This document shows, one piece after another, positions 50,101-58,810 of a stretch of DNA of 64,000 bases. Both the position numbers and the translations under genes were made by a program. The DNA is taken from NCBI GenBank assembly GCA_965201045.1, contig OZ241746.1, positions 2,914,001 to 2,978,000 on the forward strand, written 5' to 3'. Under the pieces are notes generated by a model. The model did no database searches. It had not been told where the DNA came from and saw only the letters and a list, made by a program, of their open reading frames with translations. Every line of letters starts with the position of its first letter. Position 1 is the first letter of the stretch. The DNA comes from JAPORK01 sp026710285. Lineage in GTDB: Bacteria; Pseudomonadota; Gammaproteobacteria; Pseudomonadales; Endozoicomonadaceae.

Positions 50101-52736
50101 TTTGATGATGTTGTTTGTAAATTTTTCCCGGCACAAATTGTTTTTAACGATGGTAAGGGATTATCATTTTCAGGCAACACCCATTGTTTGACTGGTTTAT
50201 ATAAAAGGTTTGATTTTACCACTGACACTGCAGAGCGCTTTCCGGAACTACTTTTTTTGTAACTGATCACACACCGATCAGTATCATCATATAATGTGAC
50301 CGCTGTTTCTTTATCAGGCAGATGAACCTGTGTTACTCTGCCGGAGTCATCATATTCCTGTGTTGTTGTTAGTGCATATAGTTTATTTGAAGCATCAAAA
50401 AGATAGACAGACTGAGCGGCTGAACGTCCATATTGATTATAAGTTATGCGGTTTTTTAAGGTCCAATGACCTGGTACGGCTTTTCCATTGGTTGAAATTT
50501 CTTCAGCAAAACTCATCAATTGCCGTCCGGCTCCATCAATAATAACTTTCCCCTGTAAACCGTTGGCAGCTGTAACTAAAACCTGATTCAATACAGGTGA
50601 TACTGTATATTGATAATAACTACTGGTTGCAAAAGGAGTGCCCACGGCAGTATCTGTTTGTATAGGTCTATCCCAGAGATCATAGTGGTAACGAGTTATG
50701 TTCTGACCTGATGAATTAACACTTTGTAGTATATGATTAGTAAACAGGCTGGTCGTTATATAAGATGATAGCCTTTTTTTATTTGCATTTAGTTCAATTG
50801 CACTCCATGTGGTTTTGCTACGATTATCCGCACTTTTGGTGTAATAGTAATCCTGGACAACTGATGAGAGTTTGGCGAGTGGTTGTGTATTGCCAGTAAA
50901 AATAGTCTGTTTTAGTAGTCCATAATTGAAGACATTATTTTTATCCTGATAATATAGCCGGCTGATCATCCGATACTGCTGACCTGAATGCTGTATCTGA
51001 TGATCTAAGACCAGGATATAACCATTCCCCAAACGGTTTGGTTGTTTGCGATAATAATTATCGGTAATAATTGAAGGCAGATAAACAGTTGCTGAATCAT
51101 CAGTATGTGCCGGATACAAAATTACTGATTCTATCAGGTTGCTAAATGACCACTCTTTAGGAGCAGCAGGACAGGCAGTATCACCACCGGCAGGACAGTA
51201 ATGGATTTTTGTAAGACGTCCATAGCTGTCTGTATGAGAAACAACTCGCCCCTGTTGATCATACTGGATGGTTTCAGAAGTTACAGCAGGTAAACCTGAA
51301 GTATCTTTATCGTCCCACAATTTAGTTACTATTTTTAATGGCTGGCTGTAAGTAGCCGGTAGATCAGCAAAAGAAGAATGAGCACATCCATCGTGCTGAT
51401 CAGTACGACAAAAGAAGCTTTGTACTTCTGATAATTTTTGTCGGGTGTGGTCACTGATTTGCTGATCATCAATTAGCAAATGGTATTTATTGTAGGTGCG
51501 TATTTCCTGAGTAATCCCATTGTCTTCCAGCGTGCGGTAAGTATAACTGACCGGTGCTTCAAACAGCATATCTTTAAAAGTACTTATATGTTGCTCCAGA
51601 TCTGCATTAAAACCAAGGTAATTATGTTCATTACTATTTGTCTGCGTATACCTATAGTGAGTTATCATCAGTGGTTGTCCTGCACAGGGATCAACTGTTT
51701 CACCAGTTACTACGCATAACGAAACAGTTGCTGCATTTACTAACATGCTGATTTTCATCTCATCGTTACAATTATAAGTAAATGTTTTTTTTAATCCTGT
51801 AGGATAACTAACTTGTGTAATAAGATGACCTGTATAGTGAAAACGAATACTATACCTGTCATCATTGTTTTGTACAGAGAGTTTAACAGCACGGACTTTT
51901 CCTTTTTCTTTACAAATTAGTACTGAAACAGGTTGCCCTTCACTGTTTTTACTGATGACTTTGATATGATTTTCTGTATAGCTGAGTAGAATGCTATGGT
52001 GTTCATCATCGGTAACTGATTGTAATAGATGAGTGCCAGCCTGGTAAAAAAAATGAACAGACCATCCATTTTGTTGTTCCAGAGATATTTCATACCCTGC
52101 ATCATCAAGTGTTTCTCTTAAACCATTAGCATAAGTAATGACTAGGTGGTTTTTATCAGCAATAATAAGAATATCTTTAAGTTTATGATATAAAGGAATC
52201 CACTGACTATTATTTTTTTTCTGCAAATAAAAATTTTGACCCGTTGATGTTGTTAGCTGATGGGTTACCGGATTAAAATGGGTGAGATTCCATTTCCATC
52301 CATAACCCAGTTTATCTGTATCAGCATATGCATTGCTGCTGTAATTGATTTCCAGGTCAATATTTGGACCATGTCCCCAGTTGCTGAGCAGGCTGCCTGC
52401 TTTAACGTGTGCGCTTAATATACCTGTGCGTGGATCAGTCTCTGTTCCCCATATTCTTTTAAAATTAAAGGCATTAGACCAAGGAGCATTTGTACCTGAT
52501 TCTGCTGTAATAATATTTGAGTTATATTTTTTTTTATTGTTTAAAGTAGCAGGAAGAAGATGATTCTTTTTTAAGAATGTATTTTGGTGTATATGTAAAT
52601 TATCCAGGTTTATGTGCTGCATAACAGAAGCAGCCAAGGCAGATGAAAAGCATTGTTGATAAAAAAATAGTAATATACAAAGCAGAAATATTAATAAAAT
52701 AAACATTACTTGTTGTTTGTGATATTGAAAATACAT
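47142..52736 (-). CDS. RHS/YD-repeat toxin-like protein 7 (1864 aa)
   Basis: The N-terminus is copy-5-like, the middle (DYLSYKLRWGYDSNRRSIKV, GLQGKVIIDGAGRQLMSF) is shared with copy 8, and the cargo is copy-4-like, so three different partners are visible in one gene. The shell terminus carries MNRDPTGNMP and YNPRQRYF, small departures from the consensus near the presumed autocleavage site. Cargo marks are Cys1692 in QCDFGCVLATAKM, His1784 and His1791 in GEIHAVTIQNH, and TYDFKED. It has an insertion relative to copy 4 (HNRTSPSLATITEAQFNAAV) and a longer C-terminus ending WNKNILDYR. The gap to copy 8 is 56 bases, and to the preferred start of copy 6 it is 107 bases. Confidence 0.9.
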   Translation of the reverse strand: MYFQYHKQQVMFILLIFLLCILLFFYQQCFSSALAASVMQHINLDNLHIHQNTFLKKNHLLPATLNNKKKYNSNIITAESGTNAPWSNAFNFKRIWGTETDPRTGILSAHVKAGSLLSNWGHGPNIDLEINYSSNAYADTDKLGYGWKWNLTHFNPVTHQLTTSTGQNFYLQKKNNSQWIPLYHKLKDILIIADKNHLVITYANGLRETLDDAGYEISLEQQNGWSVHFFYQAGTHLLQSVTDDEHHSILLSYTENHIKVISKNSEGQPVSVLICKEKGKVRAVKLSVQNNDDRYSIRFHYTGHLITQVSYPTGLKKTFTYNCNDEMKISMLVNAATVSLCVVTGETVDPCAGQPLMITHYRYTQTNSNEHNYLGFNADLEQHISTFKDMLFEAPVSYTYRTLEDNGITQEIRTYNKYHLLIDDQQISDHTRQKLSEVQSFFCRTDQHDGCAHSSFADLPATYSQPLKIVTKLWDDKDTSGLPAVTSETIQYDQQGRVVSHTDSYGRLTKIHYCPAGGDTACPAAPKEWSFSNLIESVILYPAHTDDSATVYLPSIITDNYYRKQPNRLGNGYILVLDHQIQHSGQQYRMISRLYYQDKNNVFNYGLLKQTIFTGNTQPLAKLSSVVQDYYYTKSADNRSKTTWSAIELNANKKRLSSYITTSLFTNHILQSVNSSGQNITRYHYDLWDRPIQTDTAVGTPFATSSYYQYTVSPVLNQVLVTAANGLQGKVIIDGAGRQLMSFAEEISTNGKAVPGHWTLKNRITYNQYGRSAAQSVYLFDASNKLYALTTTQEYDDSGRVTQVHLPDKETAVTLYDDTDRCVISYKKSSSGKRSAVSVVKSNLLYKPVKQWVLPENDNPLPSLKTICAGKNLQTTSSKIHLSKMTYDGFGRLIKATDPMGHIVKKHYNALGQLTDVTDPAGDKIHYLYDLVGHTIQSWAQPVSGGNYLLSSAQYNAAGELLWQAGENGQHTIFAYSEDGKPVSSTSPAGHTAAVKYNKIGLPVATFLNEKLRSQFIYDPVTMKIIHQKDITGTMTFLYDDDGLLQQKFYTGKNDYLSYKLRWGYDSNRRSIKVANISKDTTQAIYDNLGRKTKIIYQQAHSKNKQILSTLTYDDFSRIIAVQYGSGMYRSVHYDHLGHADMITDTLNNVLLSRWSFCYDSLDNITAKTYQTKNQLASFHYQYDALNNLVRMTCNGTSANALCPRDTVFKNSGLKNAPVITEQNYYFTPLNRLLRVHEQLQNSSQQQTLSKVTDYRYTDNSAPLRLQTISTNWNNHLSVIHHFNYDIMGNMTTDGEGNHIAYNAFNQILQVDKSDGQQSTYTYDASGKEMMEKSSAGTSYLFYRGHHLINEKIISPEQDIHIIGYQGAAKTIDGTIHTYNESNYKGDVVTVLTRTKKNNNTYKLSQRNIYSPYGMRWHNESEIKPLYQQTLTGFDGERTDPATGWQFLGAGHRTYNPRQRYFVSEDPAGGGYGFGSNNPIMNRDPTGNMPKWIGTAFKWLGYASSFGLNALHAKWAHIAGTVITTGLTIATLGASAYTYGGSVIASAVTAGATITGSIPVAAAAVPANKGLNIAASVTGGIEMVAMAVTAAVDAGLFFTLSTPSSMAKTVMNISGIELEHLDMHMIGMGIKYRWGMDMDAFFTSLKKVAASGFLTVEGDNLFFRMEAANALKTVWSDLRPKESLILQCDFGCVLATAKMTKKPININYMNKFLHDKIYLSFCKHNRTSPSLATITEAQFNAAVDDYLKSYFKLLKSVSNQGNLLTFSPGTSSLEDVIQPPGEIHAVTIQNHTQFIHRMTKNIWATYDFKEDSVSYCVGTACYIEDILFAHLGSGEEEDTSIPRDIIYSIILAVGMWNKNILDYR

Positions 52737-52792
52737 AACGTATCACACTAAATTAAAAAAAATTTATCTTTAAATATTATCGGTTGAATTCT
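52737..52792 (-). repeat. Second copy of the duplicated RHS intergenic spacer
   Basis: Identical to the spacer at 41432-41490 apart from its right border. It lies between the stop of copy 8 and the start of copy 7. The conserved TAGTGTGATACGTT just before ATG replaces a Shine-Dalgarno sequence. Confidence 0.85.
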
Positions 52793-55700
52793 TTACGTTT
52801 TCTTAAACATGTTAAATTTTATAGAGCCTAAAATATGTCTTTCCTTTGTTTCAGGAGGAAGGTAAGAAAAAAGTATTTGCTCAATATCGTTTAATGAATC
52901 TTCTATAGTAGAGATACCATCATCATTGAAATCATGAATTTTCCAGCAATTACAGAAAGATGATATTATCTTAATGTGATTTTTAATTATAATGGCATTA
53001 AAACTAATAAAACTATCAGTAGAAATAACTTCTGCTAGGGAAGTTTTTGGTGGGGAATAGTAAATAATGTCATTATCCGGATGTATTTTTTTTATCGTAT
53101 ACCTAAAAAAAGTTCCCAAATTATGATCTGGTATAGACTTTACCATAGCATCATATATGCCGACACGTTGTGATTTGATTAATGTATCCATAAAATTAAA
53201 CTTACTATCCAGGAAAAATTTTAAATCTGCTAAATTGAATTTCCTTTGGGAAATACCGCTTGCAAAAAGGATACAGGCTGTTTCATGGTTTACAAGTGCA
53301 TTGTTTTCTGATTTTAAAGCAAGCCAGATAGTATTTAGCTGAATGTCATTATTTAGCTTTATGTAAAAATTATTATTTTCCTCCAAAACAAGATCTGGTA
53401 CAATAGATTTTAAAAGCCGAACGGGGTCAACTCTGAAAAAGCATGGATTTTTTTTAGGTGTCTGTGCCCCTAATCCCATACCCACAGGGAATTGTGTATC
53501 ATTAATCTCGGGACTTATAAGTTGTACTGTCACAGACATCCGTTGTTGAGATATAAAAAAAAGTCCCATGTTTATAGCCGCAGTAATTGCCATAGCTGCC
53601 ATTTCAATACCGCCTGTAACAGAGGCTGCTATATTCAATCCCTTGTTGGCAGGTATAACCGATGCAGCAACAGGAACGCCACCTGCAATAGTTGCACCGG
53701 CTGTTACAGCAGATGCTATTACCGAACCTCCGTAAGTGTAAGCTGAAGCACCTAACGTAGCAATAGTCAGACCTGTTGTAATTACGGTACCGGCAATGTG
53801 TGCCCACTTTACATGTAGTGCATTAAGCCCAAATGAGCTGGCATAACCTAACCATTTAAATGCAGTACTGATCCATTTTGGCATATTACCGGTAGGGTCA
53901 CTGTTCATTATTGGATTGTTACTACCAAAACCATAGCCTCCACCTGCAGGGTCTTCACTGACAAAATAGCGTTGCCCTGGATTATACGTTCTGTGTCCTG
54001 CACCAAGGAATTGCCAACCCGTTGCAGGGTCTGTCCGTTCTCCATCAAAGCCTGTGAGTGTTTGCTGATACAGAGGTTTTATCTTAGATTCATTATGCCA
54101 GCGCATACCATAGGGACTATAAATATTGCGCTGACTGAGTTTATATGTATTATTGTTTTTTTCGGTACGGGTTAATACAGTAACCACATCACCCTTATAG
54201 TTACTTTCATTATATGTATGAATAGTTCCATCAATTGTTTTTGCTGCACCCTGATATCCGATAATATGAATATCCTGTTCAGGGCTGATAATTTTTTCAT
54301 TAATCAAATGATGACCACGATAAAAAAGATAACTGGTACCTGCACTACTTTTTTCCATCACTTCTTTGCCTGAACTATCGTAAGTATAACTACTTTGTTG
54401 CCCGTCTGATTTGGTTACCTGAAGAATCTGGTTAAAAGCGTTATACACAATATGGTTGCCTTCTCCGTCTGTGGTCATATTACCCATGATATCGTAATTA
54501 AAATGATGAGTGACTGGTGAGTGGTTATCCCAGATTGTACTTATTGTCTGCAGACGCAGCGGGGCTGAGTTATCAGTATAACGGTAGTCTGTCACTTTAC
54601 TGAGTGTCTGTTGTTGTGATGAGTTTTGTAATTGTTCATGTACACTGAGCAACCGGTTTAATGGTGTAAAATAATAGTTTTGTTCAGTAATAACAGGTGC
54701 ATTTTTTAAACCAGAACTTTTAAAAACCGTATCTCTTGGGCATAATGTATTTGTTGATGTACTACTACAGGTCATCTTGACCAGATTATCCAGCGCATCA
54801 TACTGATAATGAAAAGAAGCTAATTGATTTTTGGTTTGATAAGTTTTTTCGATAATATTATCAAGAGAATCATAGCGGAAAGACCATCTGGATAGTAATG
54901 TATTGTTTAATGTATCGGTTGTTATATCTGCATGTCCAAGATGATCATAATGAATAGATCTGTGCATACCGCTACCATACTGTACGGCAATGATGCGTGA
55001 AAAATCATCATAAGTCACCGTGGATAATATTTGTTTTTTTTTAGAGTGAGCCTGCTGATAGATGATCTTTGTTTCTCTTCCCAGATTATCATAAATAGCT
55101 TGTGTTTTGTCTTTGGCAATATTAGCAACTTTTATACTACGCCGATTGCTATCATAACCCCATCGTAGTTTATAGCTTAAATAATCATTTTTTCCTGTAT
55201 ACAATTTTTGTCGGAGTAATCCATCATCATCATAAATAAAAGTCATCATTCCGGTTATATCTTTTTGACAGATTATTTTTATAGTCACAGGATCATAAAT
55301 AAATTGTGAGCGAAGCTTTCCATCCAGAAAGGTTGCAATAGGTAATCCGATTTTATTATATTTAACAGTAGCTGTATGTCCTGCCGGTGAAGTAGAAGAA
55401 ATGGGTTTACCATCTTGACTATAGGTAAAGACAGTATGCTGACCATCTTCTCCGGCTTGCCATAATAATTCACCTGCTGCATCATATTGTGCAGAAGAGA
55501 GTAGATAGTTTCCACCTGAAACAGGTTGTTCCCAGCTCTGAATAGTATGTCCGACCAGATCATAAAGATAATGGATCTTATCACCCACAGGATCAGTTAC
55601 ATCAGTTAATTGTCCGAGTGCATTATAATGTTTTTTTACAATATGCCCCATAGGATCGGTTACTTTAATCAATCTTCCAAAACCATCATATGTCATTTTA

Positions 55701-58348
55701 GATAAATGAATTTTTGATGATACTGTTTGTAAATTTTTTCCGGCACAAATTGTTTTTAGCGATGGTAAGGGATCATCGTTTGCAGGTAGCACCCACTGCC
55801 TGACCGGTTTATATAAGAGATTTGATTTTACCACTGATAAGGCAGAGCGTCTTCCGAAGCTGCTCTTTTGATAGTTAACTACACACCGATCAGTATCATC
55901 ATATAATGTGACCGCTGTCTCTTTATCAGGAAGATGAACCTGTGTTATTCTTCCAGAGTCGTCATATTCTTGTTTTGTTATTAGTGAATACAGTTTGTTT
56001 GAAGCATCAAAAAGATAGATAGACTGAGCAACTGAACGTCCATATTGATTATAAGTTATGCGGTTTTTTAAGGTCCAATGACCTGGTACGGCTTTTCCAT
56101 TGGTTGAAATTTCTTCAGCAAAACTCATCAATTGCCGTCCGGCTCCATCAATAATAACTTTCCCCTGTAAACCGTTGGCAGCTGTAACTAAAACCTGATT
56201 CAATGCAGGTGATACTGTATATTGATAATAACTACTGGTTGCAAAAGGAGTGCCCACAGCAGTATCTGTTTGTATGGGTCTATCCCAGAGATCATAGTGG
56301 TAACGAGTTATGTTCTGACCTGATGAATCAACACTTTGTAGTATATGATTAGTAAACAGGCTGGTCGTTATATAAGATGATAGCCTTTTTTTATTTGCAT
56401 TTAGTTCAACTGCACTCCATGTGGTTTTACTACGATTATCTGCACTTTTAGTGTAATAGTAATCCTGAATAATTGATGAAAGTTTGGCGGATGGTTGTAT
56501 ATTACCAGTAAAAATAGTCTGCTTCAGTAAACCGTAATTGAATGCATTATTTTTATCTTGATAATATCGCCGAGTGGTAATCCGATACTGCTGACCTGCA
56601 CGTTGTATCTGATGATCTAAGACCTGGATATAATCATTGCCCAGGCGGTTTGGTTGCTTGCGGTAATAATTACAGGTCATCACAGGGGGTGGAGAAATGG
56701 TTGCTGAACTCTCAACATGTGCTGGATACAATATTGCTGATTCTGTCAGGTTGCTAAACGGCCATTCTTTAGGAACAGCAGGACAGGCAGTATCACCACT
56801 GGTAGGACAGTAATGGATTTTTGTAAGACGTCCATAGCTGTCTGTATGAGAAACAACTCGCCCCTGTTGATCGTATTGGCTGGTTTCAGAAGTTACAATG
56901 GGAAAATCTGAAGTTTCTTGGTCTCTCCACAATTTAGTTACTATTTTTAATGGCTGGCTGTATGTGGCTGGCAGATCAGCAAAAGAAGAGTGAGCGCATC
57001 CATCACGCTGATCAGTACGGCAGAAAAAGCTTTGTACTTCTGATAATTTATGCCGGGTGCGATCACTGATTTGCTGATCATCAATTAACAGATGATACTT
57101 ATTGTAGGTGCGTATTTCCTGAGTAATACCATTGTCTTTCAGTGTGCGGTAAGTATAACTAACCGGAGCTTCAAACAGCATATCTTTAAAAGTGCTCATA
57201 TGTTGCTCCAGTCCTGAATTAAAACCCAGGTAATTATGTTCATTGTTAGTTGTCTGCGTATATTTATAGTGCGTTGTCATCAATGGTTGTCCTGCACAGG
57301 GATCAACTGTTTCACCAGTTACTACGCATAACGAAACAGTTGCTGCATTTACTAACATGCTGATTTTCATCTCATCGTTACAATTATAAGTGAATGTTTT
57401 TTTTAATCCTGTAGGATAACTAACCTGCGTAATGAGATGACCTGTATAGCTAAAACGAACACTATAACCATGAGTATTGTTTTGTAAAGGAAGTGCAACA
57501 GTACGGATTTTTTCTTTTTCTTTATAAATTAGTACTGAAACGGATTGTCCTTCACTGTTTTTACTAATGACTTTGATATGATTTTCTGTATAGCTGAGTA
57601 GAATACTGTGGTGTTCATCATCGGTAACTGATTGTAATAGATGGGTACCAGGCTGGTAAGAAAAATGGGCAGACCATCCATTTTGTTGTTCCAGAGATAT
57701 TTCATACCCTGCATCATCAAGTGTTTCTCTTAAACCATTAGCATAAGTAATGACTAGGTGGTTTTTATCAGCAATAATAAGAATATCTTTAAGTTTATGA
57801 TATAAAGGAATCCACTGACTATTATTTTTTTTCTGCAAATAAAAATTTTGACCCGTTGATGTTGTTAGCTGATGGGTTACCGGATTAAAATGGGTGAGAT
57901 TCCATTTCCATCCATAACCCAGTTTATCTGTATCAGCATATGCATTGCTGCTGTAATTGATTTCCAGGTCAATATTTGGACCATGTCCCCAGTTGCTGAG
58001 CAGGCTACCTGCTTTAACGTGAGCGCTCAGTATACCTGTACGTGGATCAATCTCTGTTCCCCACATCTTTTTAAAATTGAAGGCATTAGACCAGGGAGCA
58101 TCTGTACCTGATCCTGCTGTAATAATATTTGAACTATGCTTTTTTTTATTATAAAAAGCTGTATAAGATGGATCATTTTTTTTTAGTAATGGTTGTCTGT
58201 ATAGATGTAAACCGTTCTGGTTTACATGTTTAATAGCAGAAACAGCAGATACAGATAAAAAACATTGTTCATAGAAAAATAGCAATGTAAAAAACAGAAG
58301 AATTAACCAGATAAAAATTACTTGTTGTTTGCCGTATTTAAAATACAT
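52793..58348 (-). CDS. RHS/YD-repeat toxin-like protein 8 (1851 aa)
   Basis: First gene of the right cluster. The frame opens at a GTG (58360), but I prefer the ATG of MYFKYGKQQ at 58348, aligned with its paralogues. The hydrophobic segment is VIFIWLILLFFTLLFFYEQCF without the last residue pair of copy 4's version. The shell ends at DPTGNMP. The cargo is nearly the same as in copy 6: SQQRMSVTVQLISPEIND, Cys1692 in ETACILFASGIS, His1791 in KNH, and IHDFNDD. The first strand His is replaced by Asn (SFNAIII). The promoter of the five-gene cluster should lie in 58361-58810, back to back with the SRCR gene. Confidence 0.88.
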   Translation of the reverse strand: MYFKYGKQQVIFIWLILLFFTLLFFYEQCFLSVSAVSAIKHVNQNGLHLYRQPLLKKNDPSYTAFYNKKKHSSNIITAGSGTDAPWSNAFNFKKMWGTEIDPRTGILSAHVKAGSLLSNWGHGPNIDLEINYSSNAYADTDKLGYGWKWNLTHFNPVTHQLTTSTGQNFYLQKKNNSQWIPLYHKLKDILIIADKNHLVITYANGLRETLDDAGYEISLEQQNGWSAHFSYQPGTHLLQSVTDDEHHSILLSYTENHIKVISKNSEGQSVSVLIYKEKEKIRTVALPLQNNTHGYSVRFSYTGHLITQVSYPTGLKKTFTYNCNDEMKISMLVNAATVSLCVVTGETVDPCAGQPLMTTHYKYTQTTNNEHNYLGFNSGLEQHMSTFKDMLFEAPVSYTYRTLKDNGITQEIRTYNKYHLLIDDQQISDRTRHKLSEVQSFFCRTDQRDGCAHSSFADLPATYSQPLKIVTKLWRDQETSDFPIVTSETSQYDQQGRVVSHTDSYGRLTKIHYCPTSGDTACPAVPKEWPFSNLTESAILYPAHVESSATISPPPVMTCNYYRKQPNRLGNDYIQVLDHQIQRAGQQYRITTRRYYQDKNNAFNYGLLKQTIFTGNIQPSAKLSSIIQDYYYTKSADNRSKTTWSAVELNANKKRLSSYITTSLFTNHILQSVDSSGQNITRYHYDLWDRPIQTDTAVGTPFATSSYYQYTVSPALNQVLVTAANGLQGKVIIDGAGRQLMSFAEEISTNGKAVPGHWTLKNRITYNQYGRSVAQSIYLFDASNKLYSLITKQEYDDSGRITQVHLPDKETAVTLYDDTDRCVVNYQKSSFGRRSALSVVKSNLLYKPVRQWVLPANDDPLPSLKTICAGKNLQTVSSKIHLSKMTYDGFGRLIKVTDPMGHIVKKHYNALGQLTDVTDPVGDKIHYLYDLVGHTIQSWEQPVSGGNYLLSSAQYDAAGELLWQAGEDGQHTVFTYSQDGKPISSTSPAGHTATVKYNKIGLPIATFLDGKLRSQFIYDPVTIKIICQKDITGMMTFIYDDDGLLRQKLYTGKNDYLSYKLRWGYDSNRRSIKVANIAKDKTQAIYDNLGRETKIIYQQAHSKKKQILSTVTYDDFSRIIAVQYGSGMHRSIHYDHLGHADITTDTLNNTLLSRWSFRYDSLDNIIEKTYQTKNQLASFHYQYDALDNLVKMTCSSTSTNTLCPRDTVFKSSGLKNAPVITEQNYYFTPLNRLLSVHEQLQNSSQQQTLSKVTDYRYTDNSAPLRLQTISTIWDNHSPVTHHFNYDIMGNMTTDGEGNHIVYNAFNQILQVTKSDGQQSSYTYDSSGKEVMEKSSAGTSYLFYRGHHLINEKIISPEQDIHIIGYQGAAKTIDGTIHTYNESNYKGDVVTVLTRTEKNNNTYKLSQRNIYSPYGMRWHNESKIKPLYQQTLTGFDGERTDPATGWQFLGAGHRTYNPGQRYFVSEDPAGGGYGFGSNNPIMNSDPTGNMPKWISTAFKWLGYASSFGLNALHVKWAHIAGTVITTGLTIATLGASAYTYGGSVIASAVTAGATIAGGVPVAASVIPANKGLNIAASVTGGIEMAAMAITAAINMGLFFISQQRMSVTVQLISPEINDTQFPVGMGLGAQTPKKNPCFFRVDPVRLLKSIVPDLVLEENNNFYIKLNNDIQLNTIWLALKSENNALVNHETACILFASGISQRKFNLADLKFFLDSKFNFMDTLIKSQRVGIYDAMVKSIPDHNLGTFFRYTIKKIHPDNDIIYYSPPKTSLAEVISTDSFISFNAIIIKNHIKIISSFCNCWKIHDFNDDGISTIEDSLNDIEQILFSYLPPETKERHILGSIKFNMFKKT

Positions 58349-58360
58349 AAGAGGTAACAC

Positions 58361-58810
58361 TAAAGTTTAGAAATTATTTTGTGGTAACTTAGATTTGATG
58401 AAGAGATTATTGATTTTTCATAAGATATTTGTAAGACAGATTCACCTTATAAGTTTTTTTCAAATATTTTTATCATTATCAGGTTTGTCAGTGAATTTTC
58501 TTCCACAACACATCTTATCCTGACCAGTGCGTTTATTATTGTAATATTTTATCTGTTTGTAAAGATCAGCTTAAATTATTTTGCATATTTTTTATCTATA
58601 TCTGTAATTGTTTGTTCTTAATTGTTATATAGCTTGGCAGGGCTGACAGACTTTAAAATCCAGATTACTCATTGTACAGATAAATTATTGTTAACTATAT
58701 TTTGATGCCAGACAGAATGTCTGAAAAAAACAACAAAAACATCTCTGGTGATTATCCTCATCAGAGGAATAATGTGATAGCTCAATTAATCTGTATGAGG
58801 AAACCTTAGT
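58361..58810. promoter_or_regulatory. Divergent control region between RHS 8 and the SRCR gene
   Basis: A 450-bp AT-rich region with no gene. Bases 58630-58810 closely resemble 62455-62644 upstream of the second SRCR-type paralogue, so this is a duplicated control region. A plausible promoter is TTGTAC (58672-58677), an 18-base spacer, then TATATT (58696-58701); the same pair with the same spacing occurs at 62508-62537. GAGGA at 58797-58801 is the ribosome-binding site for ATG 58811. The promoter of the RHS cluster must be on the other strand, but I cannot place it. Confidence 0.5.

Noticed and set aside
7559..58348. Dozens of 60-170-codon open frames on the plus strand opposite the RHS genes, several recurring in each copy
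   Set aside because: They lie opposite conserved coding DNA, lack ribosome-binding sites, and recur only because the RHS genes are paralogous. Some look hydrophobic or Cys-rich because they mirror Gly/Ala-rich or Tyr-rich codons.
7559..58348. Repeated short motifs across the RHS array as a CRISPR or other regular array
   Set aside because: The periodicity is the protein-level YD repeat and the gene-level duplication; there are no regular direct repeats with unique spacers and no cas genes.
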